From positions 122,753-186,752 of the forward strand of contig NZ_CAHJWJ010000002.1 of assembly GCF_903642285.1 (NCBI RefSeq): a DNA stretch of 64,000 nucleotides, given 5' to 3'. Below are positions 35,581 through 44,551 of this stretch, in pieces. The notes under the pieces were generated by a model. The model was not told where the DNA came from, searched no databases, and saw only the letters and a program-made list of their open reading frames with translations. A program made the translations under genes and the position numbers. Each line of letters opens with the position of its first letter. The first letter of the stretch is position 1. This stretch comes from Sphingomonas bacterium (lineage in GTDB: Bacteria; Pseudomonadota; Alphaproteobacteria; Sphingomonadales; Sphingomonadaceae).

Positions 35581-36240
35581 TCAACTGCGCGCGGCGGCGC
35601 GCGCCTCCAGCAGGTCCCACAGCCCGCGATGCTGCGCGAACAGCGCCTGTGCGCCGAAGCTGATCGCGCGTTCGCTGGCGGGGTCGTCGCCTAGCGCGGT
35701 GACGACCGTCGCGGTCTCCGCCCGGGGCGGTAGCGGGTCCATGGGAATGTCGATCCCGAAATGCTTTGCCGCCGCATTCAGCACGGCGCGGATCGACCGC
35801 CAGTCGATCGTCAGCGCCGCGATCGCCCCGGTTGCGCACCCGCGCCGCGCGGACCGTGCCAGCATCTCCAGCGCGTGACGATGCCCGGATATGGCGGCTT
35901 CGCTCGCCTGTTGTCCGGGGGTGGAGGGCAACGGGCCGACCGCCGCGGTCAGCCGCGCCAGATACGCGCGCTCGCCGGCAAAGGCATCGGAAAGGACGGC
36001 GAGCCAGTCCTGCGCGTCTTCCTGCGCGCGCGCCGCATAGGCTTCGTCGGGCATGCCGGGATGGCGACCATGCGTCGCGCAAAGCGCGTGAACCGCATCC
36101 GCCAGATCGCGTTGATCGGGCCGCCGCGCACCGAGCCGGAGTACATGCGGGTGCCGGGCGATGCCGTCGACCAGGGCCAGCCGCTCGACCAATTCCCACG
36201 CGCCGGTATCGCGGCCGATCGATGGAGGTGCGAGCGTCAT
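35581..36240 (-). CDS. uncharacterised protein, helical, possibly sphingomonad-specific
   Basis: 219 residues from ATG 36240 (MTLAPPSIGRDTGAWELVER). The protein is largely alpha-helical: HPHVLRLGARRPDQRDLADAVHALCATHGRHPGM, 'AAISGHRHALEMLARSARRG' and SFGAQALFAQHRGLWDLLE. No catalytic motif is clear. It may belong to a DUF confined to Sphingomonadales (DUF6975 is a guess from memory). It lies upstream of moxR on the same strand with an 84-bp gap. Confidence 0.5.
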   Translation of the reverse strand: MTLAPPSIGRDTGAWELVERLALVDGIARHPHVLRLGARRPDQRDLADAVHALCATHGRHPGMPDEAYAARAQEDAQDWLAVLSDAFAGERAYLARLTAAVGPLPSTPGQQASEAAISGHRHALEMLARSARRGCATGAIAALTIDWRSIRAVLNAAAKHFGIDIPMDPLPPRAETATVVTALGDDPASERAISFGAQALFAQHRGLWDLLEARAAARS

Positions 36241-36591
36241 TTCAGCGGGTCGTTCCTGGTGATGCGCGCTGGGTGCGTCGATCGCGGCATCTTTCGGCGT
36301 CACTTCTATACCGAAGCGCGTAAAGACGAGGTTTATGGCGCATTCAGCGTTTTTGCGGGAAAGAAGTGCGGCCTTCGATCCGATCTGAACCGGGTCTACG
36401 GCCACCCTCGTCGGATGAATGCCGCATGCTCACGCTTCTGGTTTCGTTGCACGATGGACCCCGGGACAGCCCGGTGTGACGAGTATGCATTGCGCGTAAA
36501 CACTGCCCCTTCGTCAGGGACCTTTACGCCCCACTCGCCCGTCGTGATAAGCACCCATCGGCGATCGCTCGCCACGGCCAGGAGGAAATGG
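36241..36591. other. intergenic region with a half repeat
   Basis: No gene is seen in these 351 bp. It includes a truncated copy of the gtcaccccgg repeat at 36453-36481 (GGACCCCGGGACAGCCCGG then TGTGACGA) lacking its other half. The rest holds the divergent promoters of the helical protein and the S9 peptidase, whose Shine-Dalgarno AGGAGG lies at 36580-36585. Confidence 0.5.
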
Positions 36592-38913
36592 ATGCGCGCA
36601 TGGGTGTTGAGGCTGGCATTAACTTCGGTCGGAGCTTCGATCGGGATGTCGATGGGGACCGCGGCGATGGCCGCTGAGGACCCCGCACAGGTGCTGGCGA
36701 CCGCACCGGCCCAGTCTCTCTCGGCCCAGCCTCCCTCGCCCCAGCCTCCTGCAGACGCGCAACCGGCGGTGCTGACGATCGCGCGCGTGTTCGGCAATCC
36801 CGGCCTCGGGGGGGCATCGCCACATGCGCTGCGCCTGTCGCCCGACGGCACGCTGCTGACATCGTTGCGGCCGCGAGCGGACGACAAGGATCGGCTCGAT
36901 CTGTGGGCGCGCGACACCCGGACGGGTGCCGAGCGGATGCTGGTCGATTCCAAGAAGGTCGGCAGCGGCGCGGAACTGAGCGAGGCTGAGAAGATGCAGC
37001 GCGAACGCGCGCGGATCGGCGGATCGAAAGGGATCATCGCCTATGAATTCGCGCCCGACGGACAGTCGATCCTGGTACCGCTCGACGGCGACCTCTATCT
37101 TGCGACGCTCGACGGGCAGGCGCGGCGACTGACTCAGACGCCGGGCGGCCAGTTGAACCCGATCGTCAGCCCCAAGGGCGGGTTCGTCAGTTTCGTCCGC
37201 GACCAGAATCTCTGGGCGCAACCGCTCGCCGGCGGAGCCGCCAAAGCACTGACGACGGGCGGCGGCGGCACGATCCATTTCGGCGAGGCGGAATTCGTCG
37301 CGCAGGAGGAAATGGATCGCCGCACCGGCTATTGGTGGTCCCCCGACGAGCGCCACATCGCGGTCGAGCGGTTCGACGAAGCCCCGGTTCACGTCGCGAC
37401 CCGCGCGGCGATCGGCGCGACGGGGACTAGCGTCTACCGGCAGCGCTACCCCGGCGCGGGGACGCCCAACGTTCTGGTCGAGCTATACGTCATCAATCCC
37501 GACGGCGGCGGGCAGGTGAAGGTCGATCTCGGCGTCGATCCCGATATCTATCTCGCCCGCGTCGACTGGCTGCCCGACGGCACTGCGCTCCTCGTCCAGC
37601 GCGAGAGCCGCGACCAGAAGCGGCTCGACATGCTCCGCGTCGATCCGGCGACGGGCAAGTCCGTGATCCTGTTCAGCGAGAAGGCGGGCGCGAAGAGCTG
37701 GCTCAACCTGTCCGACGCGTACAAGCCGATGAAGGACGGCGGGTTGATCTGGCGATCCGAACGCGACGGCTATGGCCATCTTTATATGTTCGCCAAAGGG
37801 CATTGGACGCAATTGACCAGGGGGCCGTGGGTGGTCACGTCGCTGGTCGGCGTCGACGAGGCGAAGCGGCGCGTCTATTTCATGGGGACGAGGGACGATG
37901 TGCTGGAGCAGCAGCTCTATGTGATCGATCTGGCGCATCCCGGCACCCCGACCCGCCTGACCGAGCGTGGCTGGACCAACGCGGCGACGATGGACGCGGC
38001 GAATACCCGGCTGATCGTGACGCGTTCGAATCCGAACCAGCCGCCGCAGGTGTACCTGGCCGATACCGACGGCAAGCGGCTGGATTGGATCAGCGAGAAC
38101 GCGGTCGTCGCGGGGCACCCCTATTATCCGTATCTCGCCGCGCACCGGCCGACGCAGTTCGGAACGATCAAGGCCGCCGACGGCACGACGCTCTATTGGG
38201 AGATGATCGCGCCGCCGCTGGTCGAGGGCAAGAAATATCCCGTGTTCTTCCAGCATTATGGCGGCCCCGGCACCGGGCAGCAGGTCACCCGCGGCTGGCA
38301 GGGCGCGCTGCCGCAATATCTCGTCAGCCAGGGGTATATCTTCTTCCAGATCGACAATCGCGGATCATACAATCGCGGCAAGGCGTTCGAGGATCAGATC
38401 TATCACGCGATGGGCACCGTCGAGGTGCAGGATCAGCTTGCGGGCGCGAAGTATCTGCAATCACTGCCCTTCGTCGATGGCGCGCGGATCGGCATCTACG
38501 GCTGGTCCTATGGCGGCTACATGTCGCTGAAGATGCTGGAGAAGACACCGGGGGTCTATGCGGCGGCGGTATCGGGTGCGCCGGTCACCGACTGGCAGCT
38601 GTACGACACGCATTACACCGAACGCTATCTGGGCGATCCCGCGAAGGATCCGGCAAGCTACGCAACATCGGCGGCCTGGGCGCAGACGTCGGATATCAAG
38701 GACCCATTGCTGATCATCCACGGCATGTCCGACGACAATGTCTTCCTGGACAATTCGCTTAAGGCGATCGCGCACATGCAGCAGACGGACACGCCGTTCG
38801 AGATGATGCTCTACCCCGGCAACACGCACCGCGTCGGCGGTCCCGGGATCAGCGAGCATCTGTGGGGCACGATCATGGAATTCATGGATCGCAAGGTGAA
38901 GAACAAGCCCTGA
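36592..38913 (+). CDS. secreted dipeptidyl-peptidase IV-type serine peptidase (S9B)
   Basis: 773 residues. ATG 36592 has an ideal AGGAGG six bases upstream. The signal peptide ends near TAAMAAED. A Pro/Gln-rich linker follows, then a beta-propeller with the S9B Glu-Glu motif FVAQEEMDRRTGYWW. The catalytic domain has GWSYGGYMSLKML (Ser near 638), HGMSDDNVF (Asp near 710) and NTHRVGG (His near 745). Such enzymes remove X-Pro dipeptides from peptides in the periplasm. Length and motifs are complete. Confidence 0.93.
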   Translation: MRAWVLRLALTSVGASIGMSMGTAAMAAEDPAQVLATAPAQSLSAQPPSPQPPADAQPAVLTIARVFGNPGLGGASPHALRLSPDGTLLTSLRPRADDKDRLDLWARDTRTGAERMLVDSKKVGSGAELSEAEKMQRERARIGGSKGIIAYEFAPDGQSILVPLDGDLYLATLDGQARRLTQTPGGQLNPIVSPKGGFVSFVRDQNLWAQPLAGGAAKALTTGGGGTIHFGEAEFVAQEEMDRRTGYWWSPDERHIAVERFDEAPVHVATRAAIGATGTSVYRQRYPGAGTPNVLVELYVINPDGGGQVKVDLGVDPDIYLARVDWLPDGTALLVQRESRDQKRLDMLRVDPATGKSVILFSEKAGAKSWLNLSDAYKPMKDGGLIWRSERDGYGHLYMFAKGHWTQLTRGPWVVTSLVGVDEAKRRVYFMGTRDDVLEQQLYVIDLAHPGTPTRLTERGWTNAATMDAANTRLIVTRSNPNQPPQVYLADTDGKRLDWISENAVVAGHPYYPYLAAHRPTQFGTIKAADGTTLYWEMIAPPLVEGKKYPVFFQHYGGPGTGQQVTRGWQGALPQYLVSQGYIFFQIDNRGSYNRGKAFEDQIYHAMGTVEVQDQLAGAKYLQSLPFVDGARIGIYGWSYGGYMSLKMLEKTPGVYAAAVSGAPVTDWQLYDTHYTERYLGDPAKDPASYATSAAWAQTSDIKDPLLIIHGMSDDNVFLDNSLKAIAHMQQTDTPFEMMLYPGNTHRVGGPGISEHLWGTIMEFMDRKVKNKP

Positions 38914-38927
38914 GCCAAGCCATTCTT

Positions 38928-39011
38928 TGTCGCCCCGGCCTTGAGCCGGGGTCCCGCTCCCTCTAGGCGGGGGCGGAAACAGCGGGACCCCGGCGCGAGG
39001 CCGGGGTGACG
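38928..39011. repeat. palindromic repeat upstream of asd
   Basis: CGCCCCGGCCTTGAGCCGGG on the left pairs with CCCCGGCGCGAGGCCGGGGT on the right, the gtcaccccgg family. Its right edge GGTGACGGAGGA runs straight into the Shine-Dalgarno of asd. Confidence 0.82.
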
Positions 39012-39019
39012 GAGGAATG

Positions 39020-40048
39020 ATGGGTTATAGAATCGCCGTCGTCGGTGCGACGGGCAATGTCGGGCGCGAGATGGTCAACATCCTTGCCGAGCGCGAATTC
39101 CCGCTCGACGAGATCGCGGTGCTGGCCTCGTCGCGCAGCCAGGGCGACCAGATCGAATATGGCGACACGGGCAAGATGCTGAAGGTCCAGAACCTTGAGC
39201 ATTTCGATCCGGCCGGATGGGACATCGCATTGTTCGCGATCGGCAGCGAAGCGACCGCGGTCCATGCGCCACGGTTCGCCAAGGCGGGCTGTACGGTGAT
39301 CGATAATTCGTCGCTCTACCGGATGGACCCCGACGTGCCGTTGATCGTGCCGGAAGTGAACGCCGCGGCGATCGACGGCTACCGCGCGAAGAACATCATC
39401 GCCAACCCCAATTGCTCGACCGCGCAGATGGTCGTCGCGCTGAAGCCGCTGCATGACGCCGCGACGATCAAGCGAGTCGTCGTCGCGACCTATCAGTCCG
39501 TGTCGGGCGCAGGAAAGGTCGGCATGGACGAGCTGTTCGAGCAGAGTCGCAACATCTTCGTCGGCGATCCTGCCGAGGCGAAGACTTTCACCAAGCAGAT
39601 CGCGTTCAACGTCATCCCGCATATCGATGTCTTCCTCGACGACGGGTCGACCAAGGAGGAATGGAAGATGGTGGTCGAGACGAAGAAGATTCTCGACCCG
39701 AAGATCAAGATCAGCGCGACCTGCGTCCGCGTGCCCGTCTTCGTCGGACATAGCGAGGCGATCAATATCGAGTTCGAGCGTGACATCGGCGCCGCCGATG
39801 CGAAGCGAATCCTGCGCGAGGCACCGGGCGTCATGCTGATCGATAAGCATGAGGACGGCGGCTATATCACACCGATCGAGGCGGCGGGCGACGACGCCAC
39901 CTATGTCAGCCGGGTGCGCGAGGATCCGACGGTGGAGAACGGGCTTTCCCTATGGTGCGTGTCTGACAATCTGCGCAAGGGTGCCGCGCTGAACGCGGTA
40001 CAGATCGCGGAATTGCTCGGGCGGCGGCATTTGAAGAAGGCAGGTTGA
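39020..40048 (+). CDS. asd: aspartate-semialdehyde dehydrogenase
   Basis: 342 residues. It reduces beta-aspartyl phosphate with NADPH to the semialdehyde, feeding Lys, Met, Thr and diaminopimelate. NADP motif VVGATGNVGREM at the start, catalytic Cys132 in NPNCSTAQMV, DELFEQSRNIF, and 'SATCVRVPVFVGHSEAINIE' with the active-site His. ATG 39020 is 4-5 nt after GGAGG; ATG 39017 would be too close. The Shine-Dalgarno sits at the end of a palindromic repeat. Monocistronic by spacing. Confidence 0.96.
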   Translation: MGYRIAVVGATGNVGREMVNILAEREFPLDEIAVLASSRSQGDQIEYGDTGKMLKVQNLEHFDPAGWDIALFAIGSEATAVHAPRFAKAGCTVIDNSSLYRMDPDVPLIVPEVNAAAIDGYRAKNIIANPNCSTAQMVVALKPLHDAATIKRVVVATYQSVSGAGKVGMDELFEQSRNIFVGDPAEAKTFTKQIAFNVIPHIDVFLDDGSTKEEWKMVVETKKILDPKIKISATCVRVPVFVGHSEAINIEFERDIGAADAKRILREAPGVMLIDKHEDGGYITPIEAAGDDATYVSRVREDPTVENGLSLWCVSDNLRKGAALNAVQIAELLGRRHLKKAG

Positions 40049-40079
40049 GCGGATGATAGCATGATGCTATCATCTTGCC

Positions 40080-40359
40080 CTGGCCCATTTACTCGTTCGC
40101 CAGCTGGATGATGCGACGATCAAGCGGCTTAAGATCATCGCGCGCGAACGCAAGACCTGTGTCGAGGCGCTGGCCCGGCCGCGATAAGCGATGTCGCGCA
40201 ACTGGCGATCGAAAATATGACCACGCGATCTATGGCTGCGTCTATCCCGCGGTGGCGGAAGCGTTGGATAGCGAATTGATGACGGCCGACGGGAATTTTG
40301 CCCGAAAATTGGCGGAGACCGGCAATGCGACGCGCGTATTGATGCTGGCACGACGATGA
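40080..40359 (+). pseudogene. fused toxin-antitoxin relic (FitA/VapB-like start joined to VapC end)
   Basis: The first frame from 40080 reads AHLLVRQLDDATIKRLKIIA and RERKTCVEALAR, the N-terminus of a FitA/VapB-type RHH antitoxin. Its initiator is CTG, and a frameshift ends it at TAA. The next frame continues AISDVAQLAIENM, then phase changes again into YDHAIYGCVYPAVAEALDSE and 'LMTADGNFARKLAETGN', the C-terminal third of a PIN-domain toxin. The middle of the pair is deleted. Neither protein can be functional. Its end overlaps the ATG of the following hydrolase (ATGA). Confidence 0.75.
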
Positions 40360-41111
40360 CCACAACAGAACCACAATATTTCAACAGCTTCGATGGCGTT
40401 GCCATTGCCTGGCACGAAGTCGGTGAAGGACGTCCTGTCGTTCTCATCCATGGCTTCATGTCCGACGCGAAGACCAACTGGATTCGCTTCGGTCACGCCG
40501 CGGCGATCGCGGCGAAGGGTTACCGCGTCATCATGCCGGACCTGCGCGCGCACGGCGACAGCGCGAAGCCGCATGACGCCGCAGCGTACCCGCTCGACGC
40601 ATTGACGCGCGACGGGCACGCGCTGGTCGTGCATCTGGCGCTGACCGATTACGATCTGGGCGGTTACTCGTTGGGTGCACGGACGGTGTCGCGGATGCTG
40701 GCGACTGGGGCGACGCCCGCACGCGCGATCTTCTCCGGCATGGGGTTGGAGGGGCTGACCACAACGGGTCGTCGTGCCGGACATTTCCGCAACATCCTGA
40801 CGCGTCTCGGCCAGCACGAGCGCGGCAGCCCCGAATGGCTCGCGGAGGCGTTTCTGAAGACCAGCGGCGGCGATCCCGTCGCGCTGCTCGGTGTCATCGA
40901 CACGTTCGCGGACACTGCGATCGAGGATATCCGCACTTTCGCCATGCCCGCTCTCGTCGTGTGCGGTGCGGACGATCACGACAACGGTTCCGCGCCCGCG
41001 CTCGCCGATGCGTTACCCGGTGCACAATATTTCGCGGTACCCGGCGGGCATATGAGCGCCGTTACCAAGCCCCAACTCGGGCTTGCGATCGCAAACTGGC
41101 TGGGCGGCTAG
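40356..41111 (+). CDS. alpha/beta hydrolase
   Basis: 251 residues. The fold signatures are VVLIHGFMSDAKTNW (oxyanion), DYDLGGYSLGARTVSRML with the nucleophile Ser near residue 112, CGADDHD and VPGGHMSAVT with the catalytic His near 235. The substrate is unknown; the short helical lid suits small esters or lactones. Its ATG overlaps the stop of the toxin relic, so its original leader was lost or replaced. Confidence 0.82.
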   Translation: MTTTEPQYFNSFDGVAIAWHEVGEGRPVVLIHGFMSDAKTNWIRFGHAAAIAAKGYRVIMPDLRAHGDSAKPHDAAAYPLDALTRDGHALVVHLALTDYDLGGYSLGARTVSRMLATGATPARAIFSGMGLEGLTTTGRRAGHFRNILTRLGQHERGSPEWLAEAFLKTSGGDPVALLGVIDTFADTAIEDIRTFAMPALVVCGADDHDNGSAPALADALPGAQYFAVPGGHMSAVTKPQLGLAIANWLGG

Positions 41112-41142
41112 GGAGCGGACGCCGGTCCGTCGCTCCCCGCGC

Positions 41143-41679
41143 TCAGTTGGGCACCGTCCCCTCGTCGGCGACGCCCGCCTCGAACGACCTGGACGAATCG
41201 CGGCCGTCGATCTGATGCGCGCCCTTGTCAGGTTTGGCTTTTTCCGCCGCCTTGGGCGTGCTGCCGCGCAAGGACAGCAGCGCCGCGGTTGCCGCTGCGC
41301 CGATCGCGGCGACGCCGCCGGCGACCGCCGCCACCTTGCCCCAGCTGCCACCCGATTTCTCCGATGCGGTCGATGCGCCCTTGGTACGCTTCGTGTTCGG
41401 CGACTTTGCCGATGCGTGCGGTGTCGCGCGCTTCGTGGAGCGGGGCTTGGGCGTCTTTCCGGTCGCAGTCTTGCGCGCCGTATCCGCTGCGGATTTGACG
41501 GCGTCGATCGTCGCTTCCGGCGCGGCCTTCACCGCGGCGGTCGCCTTCGCGACGACGGTTTTCGCGGTCGATGGCTTGGGTCCGGTCTTGGCCGTCGTCG
41601 CGCGTGGCGCACGGCGGGGCGTCGTTTTCGGCTTGGCAGCCGCTGCGTCGGTGTTCGGCGTTTCGGGTGTGTCGGCCAT
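41143..41679 (-). CDS. Ala/Lys/Pro-rich histone H1-like membrane-associated protein
   Basis: 178 residues from ATG 41679 (GGGAGAG upstream). Residues 10-110 are low-complexity Ala/Lys/Thr/Pro, like bacterial histone H1-type DNA-binding tails (KPKTTPRRAPRATTAKTGPK). A Gly/Ala hydrophobic stretch VAAVAGGVAAIGAAATAALL near 130 suggests a membrane segment. A mixed tail follows. It may tether the nucleoid to the membrane; this is inference. It is convergent with the hydrolase. Confidence 0.6.
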   Translation of the reverse strand: MADTPETPNTDAAAAKPKTTPRRAPRATTAKTGPKPSTAKTVVAKATAAVKAAPEATIDAVKSAADTARKTATGKTPKPRSTKRATPHASAKSPNTKRTKGASTASEKSGGSWGKVAAVAGGVAAIGAAATAALLSLRGSTPKAAEKAKPDKGAHQIDGRDSSRSFEAGVADEGTVPN

Positions 41680-41751
41680 GCTGCTCTCCCTGAAAGTGAT
41701 TCCGGATGCGTAACGCAACCGTCATAGCTTGGTTCAATTGCCCGCCTGGCG

Positions 41752-43188
41752 CTAGCGGAATGGCGGCTCGTCGAACGCACGCAGCTTGCGGCTGTGCAGT
41801 TTTGCACCCTCCAAACGCAATTGTTCGCACGCCTCGATCCCGATCCGCATATGCTCGCTGATCGCGCGCTCGTAGAAGCGGTTGGCCTGCCCCGGCAGCT
41901 TGAGTTCGCCGTGCAGCGGCTTGTCCGACACGCACAGCAATGTCCCGTAAGGTACTCTGAAACGGTATCCTTGCGCCGCGATCGTCGCCGACTCCATGTC
42001 GATCCCGACCGCGCGCGACAGCGAGAAGCGAAGCGCCGACCGCGAATAGCGCAGTTCCCAGTTACGGTCGTCCGTCGTCACGATGGTGCCGGTACGAAGA
42101 CGCCGCTTCAGCTCCTCGCCCGATTGCCCCGACACGATCTCCGCCGCCTTCGCCATCGCCACCTGCACCTCGGCGATCGCGGGCACCGGGATTTCGGGGG
42201 GCAGCACATCGTCCAGGACATGGTCGTCGCGCAGATAGGCATGCGCCAGCACATAGTCGCCGATCCGCTGCGACGGCCGTAGCCCGCCGCAATGCCCGAT
42301 CATCAGCCACGCCTCGGGTCGGATGACCGCCAGATGATCGGTGATCGTCTTCGCATTCGACGGCCCGACGCCGATATTGACGAGCGTAATCCCCGTCCGA
42401 TCCGGTGCCATCAGGTGATAGGCGGGCATCTGATGCCGCCGCCACGCGCTGTCGTTGATCAGCTCGTTCGCGTCGTCCCCCGGCCGGATGACGACATCGC
42501 CCGCCCCCGACAGCGCGGTGAAGCGGCTGCCGTCGCCCAGCTGTCCGGCCGCCCAGCGAACGAATTCATCGACATAGCGGTGATAGTTCGTGAACAATAC
42601 GAACCGCTGCGTATGCTCCGCGGGCGTGCCCATATAGTGCCGGAGGCGCGCAAGCGAGAAGTCGGTGCGAAGCGCATCGAACAGCGCGAGCGGCCGTGCC
42701 GCGGCGGCTGAATTCCACAGCCCGTCCGCGATCTCGTCGCCGATATGCGCCAGGTCGGTCGCCGGGAAATGGCGCGCCAGTTCGCCGGCGGACACCGAGT
42801 CGAGGCTAAGCGCGTGGCCGGGGTCGAGCACATAGGGAAACGGAATTTCCTGCCGCCCCGGCACCGCCTCCACCGACACGTCGTAATCCTCGATCAGCAG
42901 CGTCAGCTGCTCGGTCAGATAGTCCGCAAACAGCCCGGGCTTGGTCACGCTGGTCCGATATTCGCCGGGCTGCACAAGCCGTCCGAACGAACGCAGCGGC
43001 GTCGGTCGATCGTCGCCGCCACGGAAGATCAGCCGGATGTCGGGATAGGCGAACGATCCATCGGTGCGCGCTGCCGCTTCGGGAATTGTGCCGTTCGTCA
43101 GATAGGCACCGAGCGCGGCCTGCAGACGGGCGACGGAGGCGAGGTACAGGCGATCGAGGTCGGCGACGATGGTGGCAGCGATGGTCAT
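41752..43188 (-). CDS. amn: AMP nucleosidase
   Basis: 478 residues. It hydrolyses AMP to adenine and ribose-5-phosphate. The N-terminal domain is followed by a purine-nucleoside-phosphorylase-like core with VNIGVGPSNAKTITDHL, LMIGHCGGLRPSQRIGDYVL and GIDMESATIAAQGYRF. The tail ends in FDEPPFR, typical of the family. ATG 43188. It lies 47 bp beyond the nusB stop on the same strand. Confidence 0.94.
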   Translation of the reverse strand: MTIAATIVADLDRLYLASVARLQAALGAYLTNGTIPEAAARTDGSFAYPDIRLIFRGGDDRPTPLRSFGRLVQPGEYRTSVTKPGLFADYLTEQLTLLIEDYDVSVEAVPGRQEIPFPYVLDPGHALSLDSVSAGELARHFPATDLAHIGDEIADGLWNSAAAARPLALFDALRTDFSLARLRHYMGTPAEHTQRFVLFTNYHRYVDEFVRWAAGQLGDGSRFTALSGAGDVVIRPGDDANELINDSAWRRHQMPAYHLMAPDRTGITLVNIGVGPSNAKTITDHLAVIRPEAWLMIGHCGGLRPSQRIGDYVLAHAYLRDDHVLDDVLPPEIPVPAIAEVQVAMAKAAEIVSGQSGEELKRRLRTGTIVTTDDRNWELRYSRSALRFSLSRAVGIDMESATIAAQGYRFRVPYGTLLCVSDKPLHGELKLPGQANRFYERAISEHMRIGIEACEQLRLEGAKLHSRKLRAFDEPPFR

Positions 43189-43235
43189 CGCCCCGGGCTA
43201 CCGGGCGCATATGACACTGGCAAGCGCGGCCGGTG

Positions 43236-43691
43236 CTAGGTCCGGACCTGCCTGGCGATGGCGTCGAGCAAGCCGTTGACGAAGCCCGACTCCCGCCGTT
43301 CGTAGAACGCGTGGGCGACATCGACATATTCGGTGATCACCGCCGCCGCAGGCACGTCGGCGCGTGCCAGGAGTTCGTAAGTGCCGGCGCGCAGGATCGC
43401 CTTCATCGGCTTATCGAGCCGTGGCAGCGTCCAGCCCTTCGCCAGCTTCGCCTCGATCGCGACGTCGATCTCGCCGATCCGCGCGACCGCGCCTTTTACG
43501 ATATCATCGAAGAAATCGGCATCGGCCTCGGCATATTCGACATCTTCGATCGTCGCGCCGATCCGGTGCTGATGGAATTCATGGAGTAGCGCGGTGACCG
43601 CGATACCTTCCATCTCATGCTGGTACAGCGCCTGGACGGCGGCAAGCCGCGCGGCGGCGCGGGCCTTCGATCGGGTGGCGGTGCGGGACAT
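43236..43691 (-). CDS. nusB: transcription antitermination factor NusB
   Basis: 151 residues. With NusE (S10) it binds boxA of rRNA leaders. ARLAAVQALYQHEMEG at the start, then FDDIVKGAVARIGEIDVAIEAKL, 'LPRLDKPMKAILRAGTYELL' and VITEYVDVAHAFYERRESGFVNGLLD are all typical of the helical bundle. Start ATG 43691 chosen over longer in-frame options because only it begins with the conserved helix. Confidence 0.92.
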   Translation of the reverse strand: MSRTATRSKARAAARLAAVQALYQHEMEGIAVTALLHEFHQHRIGATIEDVEYAEADADFFDDIVKGAVARIGEIDVAIEAKLAKGWTLPRLDKPMKAILRAGTYELLARADVPAAAVITEYVDVAHAFYERRESGFVNGLLDAIARQVRT

Positions 43692-43803
43692 CGCGGGGGC
43701 TTTAGGCGGTGGGGGCGGGCGCGTCACCCCCTGCGGTCGATAGTGAGCGGTTGCGAATTTGACCGAGGCTTGCGAACACGAGCCGAACGATCGGGGGAAT
43801 GCG

Positions 43804-44547
43804 ATGTCCGACCTATCGGCGCTGACGGAGCGTGAGCGACGGGTCTTGGTCATGCTGGGCCGTGGGCACGACGCCAAGTCGATGGCGGTCGAACTCGACC
43901 TGTCCGTTCACACGGTCAACGAGCGGCTTCGCACGGCGCGACGCAAGCTGGGCGCGTCCAGCAGTCGGGAAGCCGCGCGCATGCTGGATGCGCTAGAGAG
44001 CTGCGAGTCCGCCTGGTCCGGCCCCAAATTTTCTGGACCTCAGAAATTAGGGGTTACGGGGCAGGTCGATCTTCAGGCTGAGCGAGGGGCGCGGACTGAT
44101 CCGCGAACGCCTTTGAGGCGCGCTTTCCTTTACACCACTGGAGCGATGCTCATGATCTTCGTCACTATTTCCGCGATCGCTTTCTGGATGGCGGTTCCCA
44201 CCGAAGGGCCCGCTGTAGGGTCGCAAGCCGCGCCGCATGTTATTCGAACCTTACCGGCTGCCGGTGCCACCATCGCGCCCGGTCCATTCCTGCTGTCCGT
44301 GACCTATGATCGGCCGATGCGCGGCGGGTCGTATTCGTTCGTGCAGTCGTCCGCCGATAGTTACCCCGCTTGCAGTAATCGCCCGACGCAATCGGCCGAT
44401 GGTCGGACTTTCATGATGCGGTGTACCGCGGCACCGGGGCGGACGTACCATGTCGCGTTCAACGAGACGCCTTACATGAATTTCAAGTCGGTCGATGGCG
44501 TCCCTGCAACGCCTTTTCACCTGACCTTCACGGCGGGTTCGTATTGA
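43804..44547 (+). CDS. LuxR-type HTH protein with a membrane segment and periplasmic Ig-like domain
   Basis: 247 residues from ATG 43804 (GGGGGAA upstream). Residues 5-60 form a LuxR/GerE helix-turn-helix (LTERERRVLVMLGRGHDAK, then LDLSVHTVNERLRTARRKLG). A linker to near 105 precedes a single transmembrane helix 'TTGAMLMIFVTISAIAFWMA'. The C-terminal part (HVIRTLPAAGATIAPGPFLLSVTYDRPM) looks like a Big_5/CopC-type Ig-like domain with three Cys. So the DNA-binding domain is cytoplasmic and an Ig-like domain is outside. It is divergent from nusB. Confidence 0.82.
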   Translation: MSDLSALTERERRVLVMLGRGHDAKSMAVELDLSVHTVNERLRTARRKLGASSSREAARMLDALESCESAWSGPKFSGPQKLGVTGQVDLQAERGARTDPRTPLRRAFLYTTGAMLMIFVTISAIAFWMAVPTEGPAVGSQAAPHVIRTLPAAGATIAPGPFLLSVTYDRPMRGGSYSFVQSSADSYPACSNRPTQSADGRTFMMRCTAAPGRTYHVAFNETPYMNFKSVDGVPATPFHLTFTAGSY

Positions 44548-44551
44548 TCTA

